Part shown: one piece after another, positions 1-8,874 of the stretch
Numbering within the stretch: position 1 is the stretch's first letter
Layout: each line of letters starts with the position of its first letter
Source of the DNA: Thiohalocapsa sp. ML1
Lineage (GTDB): Bacteria; Pseudomonadota; Gammaproteobacteria; Chromatiales; Chromatiaceae
DNA: 64,000 nt
Reading direction: 5' to 3'
Assembly: GCF_001469165.1 (NCBI RefSeq)
Contig: NZ_JABX01000021.1
Location: forward strand, 41,838 to 105,837
Translations under genes and position numbers: made by a program
Notes under the pieces: model-generated
Databases searched by the model: none
The model's input: only the letters and a program-made list of their open reading frames with translations
Told to the model about the DNA's origin: nothing

Positions 1-25
1 AGGCTCGGCCGGCCGCGGCGGCAGG

Positions 26-859
26 TCAAATCAGCCGCTCGCGCACGGCGGCGCTGACCCATTCGCTGATCAGCACGGTGGCGAGGATGACGAGGAAGAT
101 CAGCGTTACCTGCGGCCAGGCGAGGGTGTCCACGGACGCCTTCAGTTGCAGGCCGATGCCGCCGGCGCCGACCAGCCCGAGCACGGTGGATTCCCGAATG
201 TTGATGTCCCACCTAAACACGGCGATGCCGGCGAAGGCGGGCAGGATCTGCGGCACCACGGCGTAGTCGAGCACCTGCGCGGGGCCGGCGCCGGTGGCGC
301 GGATGGCCTCCACCTGGCGCGCGTCGATCTCCTCGATGGCCTCGTACAGCAGCTTGCCGATGAAGCCGATGGAGCGCAGTGCAATGGCGATGACGCCGGC
401 GAGCAGCCCCGGACCCAGAATGGTCACCAGGAGCAGCGCCCAGATCAGCGAGCTGACCGAGCGCGACGCGACGATGACGAAGAGTGCCACGGGCCGCACC
501 AAGAGCCCGCTCGGCGTCGTGTTGCGCGCGGCGAGGAAGGCCACCGGCACGGCGAGCAGTAGCGCGAGCAGCGTGCCCAGGGTCGCGATGTTGATGGTGT
601 CCCAGAGTGGGCGCCACAGGCTGTCCAGATAGGACCAGCGCGGCGGCACCATGCGCGAGAACAGATCTGCCGCCTGCGTGGGGGCATCCCAGACGAAGGC
701 CCAGATCTGGTTCTCGGTCATGATCTCCCAGCAGACGACGAACAGCAGCACGGCCAGGAGCCAGCCGAGCCAGCGTGCGAGCTCCGCCGGCGTGCTGCGG
801 CGTCGCCAGGCGAGGGGGCCGGTGCCGCCGTGCGGGTTGTCGGGCGTTGGATCAGGCAT
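26..859 (-). CDS. phnE: Phosphonate ABC transporter permease PhnE
   Basis: Inner-membrane permease subunit of a phosphonate/phosphate-ester ABC importer, working with a PhnC-type ATPase and a PhnD-type binding protein. The 277-residue product has a cytoplasmic N-terminus, a first helix at about 30-46, and further helices near 90-111, 122-146, 150-165 and 250-268. The EAA loop that contacts the ATPase lies around 184-207 (EAIRATGAGP...VVPQILP), and the family-typical segment RWDINIRESTVLGLVGAGG is at 217-234. The frame is complete, with ATG start and TGA stop. No phnC or phnD partner is seen inside the window; transcription runs off the left edge, so partners may lie there. The family call is firm. 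The exact substrate (phosphonate, phosphite or phosphate ester) cannot be told from this subunit. Confidence 0.9.
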   Translation of the reverse strand: MPDPTPDNPHGGTGPLAWRRRSTPAELARWLGWLLAVLLFVVCWEIMTENQIWAFVWDAPTQAADLFSRMVPPRWSYLDSLWRPLWDTINIATLGTLLALLLAVPVAFLAARNTTPSGLLVRPVALFVIVASRSVSSLIWALLLVTILGPGLLAGVIAIALRSIGFIGKLLYEAIEEIDARQVEAIRATGAGPAQVLDYAVVPQILPAFAGIAVFRWDINIRESTVLGLVGAGGIGLQLKASVDTLAWPQVTLIFLVILATVLISEWVSAAVRERLI

Positions 860-984
860 CGCGCGTGGCTGGTGCCCTGCGTCGCGGGCGCGCCTGGTGC
901 AGGGCGTGGTCCGTGCTTTCAGCTACCGTATGGCGGAAAACCATAATTTGATCCATCGCTATTGATGTTTCGCAATGAAGCATA

Positions 985-998
985 TTAGAACTTTCTAA
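985..998. promoter_or_regulatory. 14-bp palindrome in AT-rich divergent promoter region
   Basis: TTAGAA-CT-TTCTAA is a perfect inverted repeat inside an AT-rich stretch (about 940-1015) between phnE and the membrane-protein gene starting at 1040. The rest of the window is very GC-rich, so this block is a likely promoter region. The palindrome would suit a dimeric repressor or activator, but no matching regulator gene is in the window. Confidence 0.3.
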
Positions 999-1039
999 AA
1001 TACTACACTCCAACATCAAACCTCTGTTGGAGCAGTCTC

Positions 1040-2239
1040 GTGAAGCGGATCGACACCTCGGAGTATCACCCTCTGTACTTCCTCGCGGCCCTCGGCGCGG
1101 GCGGGCTCACGGTGTCCTTTTTCCTGTACTTCCTGTTCCTCGTGCCGCATCCGGCGACGCCGATGGCGACCGCCGACGACCTGCTCGCGCTCTGGGCGGC
1201 GGGGCCGGATTGGCTGCGGCCGCTGCTGCTGCTTGGCGTCGGCAGCATCGTGTTGATGGCGCTGCTGCATCTGCGCTTGCTGGTGTGGAACCTAGCGCAT
1301 TATCGCCGCTGGCGGCGGAGCGATGCATATCCGCGCATGGTCGCGGCGAACAAGGACGTGGCTCTGATGACGCTGCCGCTGACGCTCACCATGACCATCA
1401 ACGTGCTGTTTGTCGTCGCCTCGGTGCTGGTGCCGGGGCTCTGGGACTATGCCGAGTACATGTTCCCCGGCGTGCTGGTGGTGCTGTTGGTGATCGGTGT
1501 CTGGGCGCTGCGTCTGTACGGTGGCTACCTGGCACGGCTGGTGATGACGGGCTCCTTCGACTTCATCGGCAACGCCAATCTCGGGCAGATGATGCCGATC
1601 TTCGCCTTCGCGATGATCGCGGTGGCCTTCGCGGCGCCGGGGGCCATGAGTCAGACCCAAGTGGTGAACGCCTTCGGGCTGTTCTTCGCGATCTTCTTCT
1701 TGAGCCTGTCCGCGCTGCTCGGGCTGGTGAAGCTGGTGGTGGGCGTTACCGCAATGCTGCGCCACGGCATTAGCGCCGCGGCGGCACCGAGCCTGTGGAT
1801 ACTGATCCCGATCCTGACCCTGTCCGGCATCACGCTGGTGCGACTGATCATGGGGCTCGATCACGCCTTCGCGCTCAATGTGCCGATGCCGGCGCTGTTC
1901 GTGCTGACCTCGGTGATCCTGTCGCTGGAGATCCTGTTCGGGCTGCTCGGCTATGTGGTGATGAAGCGCTTGGGCTACTTCCGCGACTACCTGGCGGGCG
2001 ACGCGCAGAGCCCCGGTGCCTACAGCCTGATCTGCCCTGGCGTGGCCTTCTTCGTGTTCGGCTGGTTCTGGATCATGTTCGGCCTTGTTGGAAACGGGCT
2101 GGTGACACCGCTGACGCCGGCCTTCTTCGCGCTGATGGCGCCGCTGGTATTCGTGCAGTGGAAGAGCCTGGAGACGCTGCTCAGGCTGAACCGCAAGCTC
2201 TTGGGCAGGGCGCCGATGCCTTGTTTTGCGGAGGCTTGA
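1040..2239 (+). CDS. TsoY-like / TDT-type integral membrane protein
   Basis: Polytopic inner-membrane protein of 399 residues with about ten hydrophobic helices. The N-terminal segment YHPLYFLAALGAGGLTVSFF and the overall layout recall the TsoY family (related to TDT/SLAC1-like exporters), some of which are selenoproteins. No in-frame TGA is present here, so this is a selenium-free form if the assignment is right. The start is GTG at 1040, chosen because GGAG sits seven bases upstream and the next codons begin the conserved motif. It is transcribed away from phnE behind an AT-rich region with a palindrome. The family name is from memory of the motif and is tentative; the transported substrate is unknown, though a role in sulfur metabolism has been suggested for the family. 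Confidence 0.6.
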   Translation: MKRIDTSEYHPLYFLAALGAGGLTVSFFLYFLFLVPHPATPMATADDLLALWAAGPDWLRPLLLLGVGSIVLMALLHLRLLVWNLAHYRRWRRSDAYPRMVAANKDVALMTLPLTLTMTINVLFVVASVLVPGLWDYAEYMFPGVLVVLLVIGVWALRLYGGYLARLVMTGSFDFIGNANLGQMMPIFAFAMIAVAFAAPGAMSQTQVVNAFGLFFAIFFLSLSALLGLVKLVVGVTAMLRHGISAAAAPSLWILIPILTLSGITLVRLIMGLDHAFALNVPMPALFVLTSVILSLEILFGLLGYVVMKRLGYFRDYLAGDAQSPGAYSLICPGVAFFVFGWFWIMFGLVGNGLVTPLTPAFFALMAPLVFVQWKSLETLLRLNRKLLGRAPMPCFAEA

Positions 2240-2412
2240 CGCCGTTGCATGCGCCAGAGGTCAGCCGTTTGGCGCGCTGTCCGGACGCTGGCCCTCGGGC
2301 CAGAAGGCCTCGACCGTGATGGCATCGGTGCCGTAAGGGCATTCAAGCGCCACAGCGTCACGACTGGCGCGGTCGCCGTGTGCGCGGCAGTGGGCTTGCG
2401 CGGCGCGGCCCG

Positions 2413-3510
2413 TCAGCCGCGCCGGGACGCGTCCTCGGTCGGCTGCCATCGGCGCCAGCGGGTCAGGTCGGGGCCGTCGCTGACGGCGAGCCCGATCCGC
2501 TGCACCATCGCGAGCTCGTCGGCGAAGCCGGACGCCACCTCGTCGGCGCCCGAATAGTAGAGCCGCCAGTGCCCGTCGGGCATCGGCACGAGGCAGGGCG
2601 TGCCCACGGCGAAGGCGTCCCAGCGGCCTGATCCGCTCGGGGCATGGGCAAAGACCGCCCCGCCCGGCTCCGGCCCTCGGATGCGCGACCAGCCGAGCCC
2701 GTCGTCCGACTCGGCCAGGCCGATACAGCGATGGCCGTCGCGGCAGACGCCCTGGTAGAGCATCCGCCAGCCGGCGCCCGCGTGCTGTCCGGGCGGCAGG
2801 AGTTCCGGCAGCGTGACCCCGGTCTCGTCGAAAGCGCCGGTGGGGCCGGGGCCGAAGACCTCGCCGAGCCGGCCCCAGACGAGCCCGTCGTCGGACTCGG
2901 CGGCGCCGATCGCAAACTGCATCCGCGCCGGGTCCAGGCTGTGGTAGTACATGCGCCAGCGCCCGTCGGCGAGGCGCAGCACCCGCGGCCAGCCGCAGGT
3001 GGCCTGGTCGAAGGCGCCGGCCGGGCCGACGTCGAGCAGGGCGCCGCGATGGGGGCCGTCGATGCGCTGCCAGTGCATGCCGTCGGTGGAGCGGGCAGCG
3101 CCGATGCGCAGCCGGAGCCCCTTCACGTCGAAACGGCCGAAGCGAAAGCGCTCCTGATCGCCGCCGAAGTACCAGAGCCAGAAGCCCGAGGCGTCCCGCA
3201 TGACCGAGCCGACGCCGACATGCGCCGAATCGAAGCGCTCCGGGTCCGGGTGCGGGTCGAGCACGGCCCCTTGCGTGCAAGGGCCGGCCACGCGCTGCCA
3301 GGTCAGCCCATCGTCGGAGCGCGCGAGGCCGATGCGCCCGCTGGGCAGGCCGATTTGCCGGTCGAAGCCGCGGTCGCGGCCGTAGTACCAGAGCAGCCAG
3401 GTGTCGTCCGCCAGGCGCAGCACGCGTGGGCCGGACACCCGCTCGTCATCCCAGTTGCCGGGCGGTCCGGGGCCGAGCAGCAGCCCGGCGGCGGATGCAT
3501 CCTTAGGCAT
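2413..3510 (-). CDS. Glycosidase-like five-bladed beta-propeller protein
   Basis: Cytosolic protein of 365 residues built from repeated units of the form 'GR-IGLARSDDGLTWxR', 'xxGPRVLRLADxxWxLWYYG' and 'AxxxDxxGVGSVM'. This pattern is typical of five-bladed beta-propellers related to GH43/GH32/GH68 glycosidases, many of which are uncharacterised. Short SDDG and WYYG/MYYH motifs recur at least five times. There is no signal peptide. The start at 3510 is preferred because GAGGG lies at a good distance upstream; an in-frame ATG at 3543, four bases after the metF stop codon, would add 11 residues and lacks a clear ribosome binding site. It follows metF on the same strand, so it may be co-transcribed with ahcY-metF. 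Enzymatic activity cannot be asserted. Confidence 0.65.
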   Translation of the reverse strand: MPKDASAAGLLLGPGPPGNWDDERVSGPRVLRLADDTWLLWYYGRDRGFDRQIGLPSGRIGLARSDDGLTWQRVAGPCTQGAVLDPHPDPERFDSAHVGVGSVMRDASGFWLWYFGGDQERFRFGRFDVKGLRLRIGAARSTDGMHWQRIDGPHRGALLDVGPAGAFDQATCGWPRVLRLADGRWRMYYHSLDPARMQFAIGAAESDDGLVWGRLGEVFGPGPTGAFDETGVTLPELLPPGQHAGAGWRMLYQGVCRDGHRCIGLAESDDGLGWSRIRGPEPGGAVFAHAPSGSGRWDAFAVGTPCLVPMPDGHWRLYYSGADEVASGFADELAMVQRIGLAVSDGPDLTRWRRWQPTEDASRRG

Positions 3511-3546
3511 GGTGCGACCCTCGGTGGCAACCGGGCTCGGCATGCG

Positions 3547-4407
3547 TCATCTTGCCGCCGGCAGCTTAAGCTCCCGCCACAGCGCGAGCGTCGCGTCGGC
3601 CTGGTTCATGGTGTAGAAGTGCAGGCCGGGCGCGCCGCCGTCCAACAGCCGCCGGCACAGGTCCAGCACCACCTCGTGGCCGAAGGCGCGGATGGCGCTC
3701 TTGTCGTCGCCGTAGGCCTCCAGGCGCTTGCGGATATAGCGCGGGATCTCCGCGCCGCAGGCGTCCGAGAAGCGCGCGAGCTGGGTGTAGTTGGTGATGG
3801 GCATGATGCCCGGCACGATCGGTAGCGTGATGCCCTGCTCGTCGCACAGCTCGACAAACTCGAAGTAGGCGTCGGGGTTGAAGAAGTACTGCGTAATGGC
3901 CGCATTCGCGCCGGCCTCGACCTTGCGCTTGAAGTTGGCAAGGTCCGCATCGGCGTTCGGCGCCTGGGGATGGAACTCGGGGTAGGCGGCGACCTCGATG
4001 TGGAAGCGCTCGCCGTAGTCCCGCCGCAGGAAGGCGACCAGCTCGTTGGCGTAGCGAAAGCTGCCCAAGCCGCTGCTGCCCATGCCGGAGGGCATGTCGC
4101 CGCGCAGCGCCACGATGCGGTGGATGCCCTGGCCGATGTAGTGCTCGACGATGCCGCGGATCTCGGCCTCATCGGAGCCGATGCAGGCCAGGTGCGGGGC
4201 GGTCTCGATGCCCTGGGCGCAGAGCCAATCCACGGTCTCGAAGGTGCGCTCGCGGGTGGAGCCGCCGGCGCCGTAGGTGCAGGAGAAGTACTTCGGGCCG
4301 ACGGCGTTGAGCTCGGCCACGGTGCCTTTCAGCTTCTCCATGCCCTCGGCGGTCTTGGGCGGAAACAGCTCGAAACTGAAGGTGCGGTTGTCATCGCGGG
4401 TGTTCAT
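3547..4407 (-). CDS. metF: 5,10-methylenetetrahydrofolate reductase
   Basis: Flavoenzyme reducing 5,10-methylene-THF to 5-methyl-THF, the methyl donor for methionine synthesis. The start chosen (MNTRDDNRTF) puts the conserved SFELFPPKT motif about 10 residues in; an in-frame ATG at 4449 would add 14 residues. No start has a convincing Shine-Dalgarno, so this is uncertain. Visible family segments include FSCTYGAGGSTRERT, HLACIG, RIVALRGDMPSG, FKRKVEAGANAAITQYFFN and VPGIMPI. The length (286 residues) is normal. It lies 129 bases downstream of ahcY on the same strand and is probably under the same SAH riboswitch, coupling SAH removal to methionine remethylation. Confidence 0.93.
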   Translation of the reverse strand: MNTRDDNRTFSFELFPPKTAEGMEKLKGTVAELNAVGPKYFSCTYGAGGSTRERTFETVDWLCAQGIETAPHLACIGSDEAEIRGIVEHYIGQGIHRIVALRGDMPSGMGSSGLGSFRYANELVAFLRRDYGERFHIEVAAYPEFHPQAPNADADLANFKRKVEAGANAAITQYFFNPDAYFEFVELCDEQGITLPIVPGIMPITNYTQLARFSDACGAEIPRYIRKRLEAYGDDKSAIRAFGHEVVLDLCRRLLDGGAPGLHFYTMNQADATLALWRELKLPAAR

Positions 4408-4452
4408 GATCGGTACCGGCATGCTTGATGATTGACGAGGTTTCCACATAGC

Positions 4453-4494
4453 CGAAGGCCGGCAGTCGGATGCTGGACCCGATGCCGGCCTTCG
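4453..4494 (-). promoter_or_regulatory. Intercistronic 12-bp hairpin between ahcY and metF
   Basis: Perfect inverted repeat: CGAAGGCCGGCA at 4453-4464 against TGCCGGCCTTCG at 4483-4494, with an 18-base loop. No T-run follows on the transcribed strand, so it is not a standard intrinsic terminator. It may be a processing or stability hairpin that sets the ratio of ahcY to metF. Confidence 0.4.
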
Positions 4495-4536
4495 TCTGGC
4501 GCGCCTAGAACCTAGCTCCTAGGCCCCAGCACCTCA

Positions 4537-5943
4537 TCAATACCGATAATGGTCCGTCTTGAACGGCCCCTCGACCGTAACGCCGATGTACTCGGCCTGG
4601 TCCGGTCGTAGTTGGGTGAGCTTCACGCCGATCTTGTCCAGATGCAGCCGCGCGACCTCCTCGTCCAGGTGCTTCGGCAGCACGTAGACGCCGATGGGAT
4701 ACTCCTCGGGCTTGGTGAACAGCTCGATCTGCGCGAGCACCTGATTGGTGAAGGAGTTGGACATGACGAAGCTCGGATGCCCCGTCGCGCAGCCGAGGTT
4801 CACCAGCCGGCCCTTGGCCAGCAGCGTGATGCGATGACCGTCCGGGAAGACGATCTGGTCCACCTGCGGCTTGATCTCGATCCACTCGTACTTGGCGAGC
4901 TTGTCTACCTGGATCTCGTTGTCGAAGTGGCCGATGTTGCAGACGATGGCCTGATCTTTCATCTTGAGCATGTGGTCTTCCGTGATGATGTCCTTGTTCC
5001 CGGTGGCGGTGACGAAGATGTCCGCCTGATCGCAGACCTCATCGAGACGCACGACGCGGTAGCCCTCCATCGCGGCCTGCAGCGCGCAGATCGGGTCGAT
5101 CTCGGTCACCCAGACATTGGCGCCCAGGCCCCGCAGCGAGGCCGCGGACCCCTTGCCCACGTCGCCGTAGCCGCAGACCACGGCGACCTTGCCCGCGATC
5201 ATCACGTCGGTGGCGCGCTTGATGGCGTCCACCAGCGACTCGCGGCAGCCGTAGAGGTTGTCGAACTTGGACTTGGTGACCGAGTCGTTGACGTTCATGG
5301 CCGGGAACAGGAGTTTGCCCGCCTTGAACATCTCGTAGAGCCGGTGAACGCCCGTGGTGGTCTCCTCGGTGACCCCCTTGATGCCCTCGGCGGTGCGGTG
5401 CCAGTGGCGGTCGTCGCGCGCGAAGGTGCGGCTCAGCAGACCGAGGATGGCGGTCCACTCCTCGTTGTCATCCGCGGTGGCCTCGGGCACGGCACCGGCC
5501 TGCTCGTACTCCACGCCCTTGTGCACCAGGAGCGTCGCGTCGCCGCCGTCGTCCAGGATCATGTTCGGGCCGCCGCCGTCCGGCCAGTTCAGCACCTGCT
5601 CGGTGCACCACCAGTACTCCTCCAGCGTCTCGCCCTTCCAGGCGTAGACCGGGATGCCGCGCGCGGCAATGGCCGCGGCGGCATGGTCCTGCGTGCTGAA
5701 GATGTTGCAGGAGGCCCAGCGCACCTCGGCGCCGAGCTCCACCAGCGTCTCGATCAGCACCGCGGTCTGGATGGTCATATGCAGGCTGCCGGTGATGCGT
5801 GCGCCGGCCAGCGGCTTCTCGGCGCCGTACTTGGCGCGCAGGGCCATCAGGCCGGGCATCTCGGTCTCGGCGATGTCCATCTCCTTGCGGCCGAAGTCGG
5901 CCAGGGCGATGTCGGCAACCTTGTAGTCGGAAAACTCACTCAT
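4537..5943 (-). CDS. ahcY: Adenosylhomocysteinase (SAH hydrolase)
   Basis: NAD-dependent hydrolysis of S-adenosylhomocysteine to adenosine and homocysteine, relieving product inhibition of methyltransferases. The start is set at [11 protein letters not shown], because the frame upstream of it runs into the riboswitch and GAGG lies ten bases before this ATG; the product is 468 residues, normal for bacteria. Visible motifs are [16 protein letters not shown], the substrate region around [17 protein letters not shown], the bacterial insertion (about residues 120-180), the NAD-binding GYGDVGKG at 258-265, and the C-terminal KTDHYRY that completes the neighbouring subunit's cofactor site. It is the first gene of the ahcY-metF unit, preceded by an SAH riboswitch. 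Confidence 0.97.
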   Translation of the reverse strand: MSEFSDYKVADIALADFGRKEMDIAETEMPGLMALRAKYGAEKPLAGARITGSLHMTIQTAVLIETLVELGAEVRWASCNIFSTQDHAAAAIAARGIPVYAWKGETLEEYWWCTEQVLNWPDGGGPNMILDDGGDATLLVHKGVEYEQAGAVPEATADDNEEWTAILGLLSRTFARDDRHWHRTAEGIKGVTEETTTGVHRLYEMFKAGKLLFPAMNVNDSVTKSKFDNLYGCRESLVDAIKRATDVMIAGKVAVVCGYGDVGKGSAASLRGLGANVWVTEIDPICALQAAMEGYRVVRLDEVCDQADIFVTATGNKDIITEDHMLKMKDQAIVCNIGHFDNEIQVDKLAKYEWIEIKPQVDQIVFPDGHRITLLAKGRLVNLGCATGHPSFVMSNSFTNQVLAQIELFTKPEEYPIGVYVLPKHLDEEVARLHLDKIGVKLTQLRPDQAEYIGVTVEGPFKTDHYRY

Positions 5944-5963
5944 GGGTTTCAGCACCTCAAGTC

Positions 5964-6040
5964 TGAGTGAGCGCCGTTGGAACAAGGATCACCCCGTCCG
6001 AGCCTGGCAGGGCCGTGCCCTGTTGCAACGCTCCTCGGAT
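5964..6040 (-). promoter_or_regulatory. SAH riboswitch upstream of ahcY
   Basis: Read on the minus strand, the leader contains CCGAGGAGCGTTGCAAC, then CCAGGCTCGG, then CAACGGCGCTCAC, in that order and spacing. These are the conserved blocks of the S-adenosylhomocysteine riboswitch. GAGCG and CGCTC close the P1 stem, and CCGAG with CTCGG can form the pseudoknot. The element ends about 20 bases before the ahcY ATG, with the GAGG ribosome binding site just outside it, consistent with SAH-dependent activation of ahcY. A possible -10 box (TAGAAT on the minus strand, 6226-6231) lies further upstream. Confidence 0.88.
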
Positions 6041-6291
6041 CGGGGGCGGAAATCGGGTCCGCTTGGTGGCGGGGTCCTGCATGCCGCATGGGGCAGCGAG
6101 GGCAGGGGACTCGCACGGATGCTCGGCCGCTGGTGTGTGAGGACTGGTCTCTCGGCGGCTGCAAGATGGCAGGATGGTGGCTCGTCATCGAGGCATCAAC
6201 CGACGCCCCGCGGCAGCGGTCGAGCATTCTAAACCGCCGGCTCGGGGGCTGGCCAGCCGCGGGGGCGCCGGTTCGCGGAGTTTCCTGCTGA

Positions 6292-8511
6292 TCAAGGACG
6301 CTGCGTAGGAGACTCCGAGCGTCGCGGGGCATCGAGCCAGTCGTAGATGCGCCGGGCGGCGGTGCGGACCTCGGGGTTCACGTCGGCGAGCCGCGCCTCG
6401 CCGTGCAGGTAGGCATCGTACGCGGCCACCAGCGGCCAATGGGTGTCGGCGATGCCGCGCTCGGTCAACGCGGCCAGCAGGGCGTCGCCGTGACCGCGGC
6501 GGGCGGCCTCGCGCAGGAAGAGCAGCACGAAGCCCTGGTAGAGCGTCAGCACGTCGCCGTCCGGCAGCGACAGCACCGCGGCGAAGGCGTCGATGGCCAT
6601 CGGCAGGTCGCCGCGCACCAGCGCCCGCAGCGCGCGCAGCAGACCGGCGCCGCTGTCGGGGTGGCGGCCGACGATGGCGTCGAAGGCGGCGTCGTCCGCC
6701 GGCTCGATGTCGTCGCGCAGCAGGGCGATGGCGAGGAGGTTGCTGGCGGCTACGAGGTCTTCCGGGTCGATCTCTCGGCGCTTCGCATAGGCGGCTTTCG
6801 CCTCCTCGACTTGGCCGCGGAAATAGAGCAGCAGATAGCCTAGAGCGCAAAGCGCGGATGCTGACGAATCGTTCGGCATCGCTGTCCGCAACAGGCTTTC
6901 GGCCTCATCAAGCCGTCCTGAATTCATCAGCAGGAGCGCCAGTCTGCGACGCGGTACGTTTGCGGCTGCATCCAACGCCACGGCACGGCGGAATGCTGCC
7001 TCGGATTCTCCCCAACGGCTTGGGTCAGCGAGCAGGAGATGCGCCAAGTCCGTCCATGCGTCGGCGTCGTCAGGGTTTTCGGCGATCGCCCGACGATACA
7101 GCGCCTCTGTTTCCGCCAGCCTGTCGGTTCGCAGCAGCAGACGCGCGAGATCGATCCAAGCCCATCGCGCCAAACCGAATTTGATTGCCGATACGTACGC
7201 GGATTCGGCTTCGTCGAATCGCTCCTGGTCGCGCAGCAGATCACCCAAATGCTTCCAGGGCCACCCTGCCTTCGGATCAAGCTCAAGCGCGGTGCGATAT
7301 GCCGCCTCGGCCTCCTCGATCCGCCCCAGTTGCCGATGCAGCAAGAGCCCATGCAGATCCCAATCCTCGGCCGTCTCCGGCCGCGGGAGGTCGCTGAGGT
7401 CGCCGATGTCCTCGACACGCTTGCCGCTGCGCGCCAGATACGCGAAGACGCGCTCGGCCTCCAGCGCCAGTGCCCGGCGCCAAGCGGGCTCGTCCACGGC
7501 ATCGCTCAAGGCCAGCAGGTATTGGCCGCGCGACAGCCCGCCGGCGTCGTCGCTGTTGAAGAGCCCAAGCGCCCGATCGCGCAATTGCGCCGGCGTGTAG
7601 AAGCCGCGCAGAAAGGCGCTCAGCCAGCGCAGCCGGGCGCGCTGGCGGCGGGGGCCGTGGCGCATCAGGTACCAGATGTTGAAGAAGCGCTCGGCGAGCT
7701 GGTAGGCGTCGCGGTTGCTGCGCGACACGCTGACCTTCTGCAGGATGCCGTCGCGCTCCAGCCTTGTGAGCTGCGCCGAGACGACGCCGGTGGCGAGCCC
7801 GGAGGCGGCGGCGACCTCGGCGGCAATGACCGGGTTCCAGGCCAGCGCGACGGCATCGAGCACGACCCGCGACTGCGGTGCCAGATCCTCGACGCGGGCC
7901 TTGTACAGCACGCTCACCTGATCAAGCAGCCGCTCCAGATCGCTCAGCACGTCGCCGCCGGTGTCGGTCTCCAGCAGCAGGTACAAGAGCGTTAGCGTGC
8001 GCGGGTTGCCGCCGGTGAGGTCATGCAGCGCCCGAATCCGACCCGGGTCCGTCGCGAGCAGGGCCTGCACCGCGCGGCCAGGCTCGCCGCGCAAGGCCGC
8101 GAGCCGGCCCAGGCAGCGGATCAGCTCGCCGGCGGCGAGGGGCTCCAGCACCGTGACCTGGAAGAAGTCGTAGAAGGCGGCGTTCTTCTCCTCGGTGGCC
8201 TCCAGCCAGCCGGCGGAGGCGCCGACGACGACGATGCCGCCCGGGCGCTGCAGCTCGCGGCGCAGGCTCCATTGCTGTTTGGCAAGGCCATTGAGAATGA
8301 TGTCCAAGTTGTCGAGCAAGAGCAGCGGCCGGCGGCCGAGTTGGCGCATCCAGCGCTGGAAGGCCGCAAGCGCCTCGGTGCCTTCCGGATCGGCCGCGGC
8401 CGGCCCCTGCCCAAGCCGGGCCACGTCGCGATCGAGCGCGGCGGCCTGTGCGGGCTGCCCGCTCTGCTCGAACCAGTCGCCGAGGGCGTCCAGGCAGTTG
8501 AGCCAGAACAC
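6292..8511 (-). pseudogene. TPR protein with N-terminally truncated ATPase domain
   Basis: The 739-residue frame opens at a GTG inside what should be an ATPase (STAND/AAA-like) domain. The Walker B-like RRPLLLLDNLDI is at 60-71, followed by GGIVVVGASAGWLEA and a winged-helix-like region around 215-275, but no P-loop (GxxxxGK[ST]) precedes it. In relatives a P-loop segment of roughly 150 residues would be expected ahead of the FWLNCLDALGDW motif. Here the reading frame is closed by a TGA about 120 bases upstream of the GTG. About six TPR-type repeats follow from about residue 385 to 610. The likely reading is a 5'-truncated or decayed ATPase-TPR gene; a functional ATP-independent TPR protein is the alternative. 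Its cellular role is unknown. Confidence 0.6.
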
Positions 8512-8874
8512 ATGCAGGTTGTGCAGTCGTGCGCGGCGAGCTGTTCGACGCTGCGACTGCTGCGCCAGCCCCGGGTTACTTCGCGACCACGCGCCGGAGG
8601 GATGTCAGGGCGCTCGCGGGATGATCGCCGCGGCCTCCTGCTTCGCCATGTCGGTCGACTGCTTCGCGATCGGCGACTGACGTGGGCTACCGAAACAGGA
8701 CACAAAGATACAGGACGAGATCGAGCGACTGGCCTGCCTTTCGTCTGTTCTCGCATGTCTTGCCGCTGCGAGGTTCGCAGGACGGCATGCCAGGGTCGTT
8801 AAGCGTTGAAGGTGTCACCCGTGTTCGCAAGTCAAGCGCAGCAGCCGGCGGCGGCTCGGGTTATTCGACTCGAA
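8512..8874. other. 363-bp region without a supported gene
   Basis: No frame here matches a recognised protein and no P-loop could be read on the minus strand in any frame, although the truncated ATPase-TPR gene begins at its left edge. It may hold decayed 5' sequence of that gene. No repeat of the families seen elsewhere is present. Confidence 0.5.

Noticed and set aside
1040..2239. Selenocysteine in the TsoY-like protein
   Set aside because: The frame contains no internal TGA, so a selenoprotein form is not supported.
2261..3280. Long minus-strand frame overlapping the beta-propeller gene, ending ...ECPYGTDAITVEAFWPEGQ
   Set aside because: Mostly Arg/Ala-rich shadow of the propeller gene. 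The last 35 residues look protein-like, but there is no start or homology I can name, so no gene was called.
4612..5970. 452-codon plus-strand open frame
   Set aside because: Antisense to ahcY; composition (Val/Gly/His/Asp-rich) is the usual shadow of a GC-rich gene.
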